A stretch of 7,385 bases of DNA from Candidatus Cloacimonadota bacterium (GTDB taxonomy: Bacteria > Cloacimonadota > Cloacimonadia > Cloacimonadales > TCS61): NCBI GenBank assembly GCA_023133395.1, contig JAGLWO010000616.1, positions 1 through 7,385 of the forward strand, in the 5' to 3' direction. Under the pieces are notes generated by a model. It worked only from the letters and a program-made list of their open reading frames with translations, ran no database searches and was not told where the DNA came from. Position numbers and translations under genes: made by a program. This document shows, piece after piece, positions 6,458 to 7,385 of the stretch. Within the stretch, counting starts at the first letter, position 1; each line of letters opens with the position of its first letter.

Positions 6458-6474
6458 TTGGGGTGAGTTCGTGT

Positions 6475-6479
6475 AAGGA
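6475..6479 (+). promoter_or_regulatory. Ribosome binding site AAGGA of the last gene
   Basis: AAGGA ends 8 bases before the ATG at 6488, good spacing that fixes this start. It lies just beyond the 26-bp palindrome. Confidence 0.65.
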
Positions 6480-6487
6480 TTTGAAAT

Positions 6488-7385
6488 ATGAAAAAATATC
6501 TTTTCTTTTTAATCTTTCTTCTTTTTATCTTTAGTCTTTACTCGATAGAGGTCGAAGGTCACATCACTGAAGATACAACCTGGTCTCCTGATAATAACCC
6601 TTATTATGTTATCGACGATGTTTTTGTAGATGATAATGTTACCTTAACTATTCTTCCGGGAACAGAAGTGAAATTTCATTCAACTAGTTTAACCTGCTAT
6701 GATGATTTTTCGAATTTTGTTTATTATAATGGTACAAATATAGCAAAAATGTTATGGGTTGATGGTAAAATAAAAGCAGAAGGTACGGAGGAAGACCCGA
6801 TAACATTTACCCGTGCTCAGGATTCGTTATACTATCACTGGGGAGTGATTTATCTAACTGAGTTCGCAGATAGATGTGTTTTTAAATATTGTAATTTTGA
6901 ATATTCAGCTCGGATGATGATATTGGTTGGTATCTTACCCGTAGGTGCAATAAGCATCTTTAATGAAGAAACTATAATAGAAAATTGTAATTTTATCGAT
7001 AATTTTTGTGGTGTATTTATGCAATTTTACCCACAAAAAGTAATTGTAAAAAATAATTATTTTTTTAATATTGAAAATATACATCCAGGTATTGTGGGAT
7101 ATGCTGACGGTGGTATAAGAATTTCAGCAGGTGCTATAAATGAATCAAATATAGTGCTTATAGCAGGGAATAAATTTAATGAGTCGGATATTTCATCTTT
7201 TTATCTCGATGTACATCATGCACCTATTTATGTAGTTTATAATCAATTTAATGAAGGTGGCATTGATGCAGGTATGGGTGCAGATGCAGCATCATATTTT
7301 TATAGGAATGATTTCATAGATTGCTATTATGGTATTAGAAATTCTCATCAAAACGATTCACTTTATATCAAAAAGAACAATTTCA
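6488..7385 (+). CDS. N-terminal part of an exported right-handed beta-helix protein (3' end missing)
   Basis: The frame is open from the ATG at 6488 to the window end, giving 299 residues. Residues 1 to about 19 form a strong signal peptide: MKKYLF, then an almost uninterrupted Phe/Leu/Ile core, with likely cleavage after Leu-Tyr-Ser19. Next comes the cap typical of secreted beta-helix proteins of this group: GHITEDTTW, then VTLTILPGTEVKF (about residues 51-63), then a VDGKIKAEGTEEDPITFTRA stretch (91-110). From about residue 155 onward there are parallel-beta-helix rungs with recurring N-x-F/N-N-x-F turns (ENCNFIDN, KNNYFFN, AGNKFN, VYNQFN, YRNDF, KKNNF). No catalytic residues can be identified; such folds serve as adhesins, polysaccharide-active enzymes or scaffolds. 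A sorting domain at the unseen C-terminus is likely by analogy with the neighbours. The 88-base gap after the preceding gene permits co-transcription, though the palindrome lies between. Confidence 0.85.
   Translation, partial: MKKYLFFLIFLLFIFSLYSIEVEGHITEDTTWSPDNNPYYVIDDVFVDDNVTLTILPGTEVKFHSTSLTCYDDFSNFVYYNGTNIAKMLWVDGKIKAEGTEEDPITFTRAQDSLYYHWGVIYLTEFADRCVFKYCNFEYSARMMILVGILPVGAISIFNEETIIENCNFIDNFCGVFMQFYPQKVIVKNNYFFNIENIHPGIVGYADGGIRISAGAINESNIVLIAGNKFNESDISSFYLDVHHAPIYVVYNQFNEGGIDAGMGADAASYFYRNDFIDCYYGIRNSHQNDSLYIKKNNF

Noticed and set aside
1..7385. tRNA, rRNA, CRISPR array, transposase or phage genes
   Set aside because: I looked for regularly spaced direct repeats, tRNA-like T-loop signatures and transposase or integrase motifs and found none.

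Overview
The window looks like a piece of an FCB-superphylum genome, with Cloacimonadota as my first guess. Ignavibacteria, Marinimicrobia, Calditrichota and similar lineages are alternatives. The reason is that two long secreted proteins end in the same 88-residue C-terminal module, with the sequence GNYPNPFNP near its start and (K/R)MLLLK at the very end. This is the FlgD-like 'type A' sorting domain carried by cargo of the type IX secretion system (T9SS). Beta-helix, fibronectin-III and carboxypeptidase-regulatory-like modules in the same proteins fit that lifestyle. The lineage is inferred from protein style only; no rRNA or other marker is present.

Layout. Bases 1-2025 (+) are the C-terminal 674 residues of a large multidomain surface or secreted protein whose start lies outside the window. 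Bases 2026-2128 hold two perfect hairpins between convergent genes. Bases 2129-3046 (-) encode a divergent ECF-like sigma factor with an unusual C-terminal extension of about 135 residues, in strikingly AT-rich DNA. Bases 3047-3345 are a divergent regulatory region. It holds a good sigma-70-like promoter for the sigma gene, a 10-9-10 inverted repeat, a weak candidate promoter and a leader hairpin in front of the next gene. Bases 3346-6399 (+) encode a 1017-residue exported protein. Bases 6400-6487 contain a perfect 26-bp palindrome that looks like a dispersed repeat. Bases 6488-7385 (+) are the first 299 residues of another exported beta-helix protein that runs off the end.

The most interesting item is the 1017-residue protein. 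Directly behind its signal peptide it carries what reads as a complete class II glutamine amidotransferase (Ntn-hydrolase, YafJ/GATase_4-like) domain. The nucleophile Cys29, the Arg of a GHDR motif, the oxyanion pair Asn-Gly of an HNG motif and the Asp of an IDSE motif are all in the expected order. The domain is followed by a beta-helix, a TPR-like helical region and the sorting domain. These enzymes are normally cytoplasmic and need a free N-terminal Cys. Here the Cys sits one residue after the predicted signal-peptidase site, so export and activation of the enzyme may be coupled.

How the genes work together is inference. The three plus-strand genes look like a cluster of envelope or secreted proteins, and the sigma gene transcribed away from the amidotransferase gene is a plausible regulator of it.
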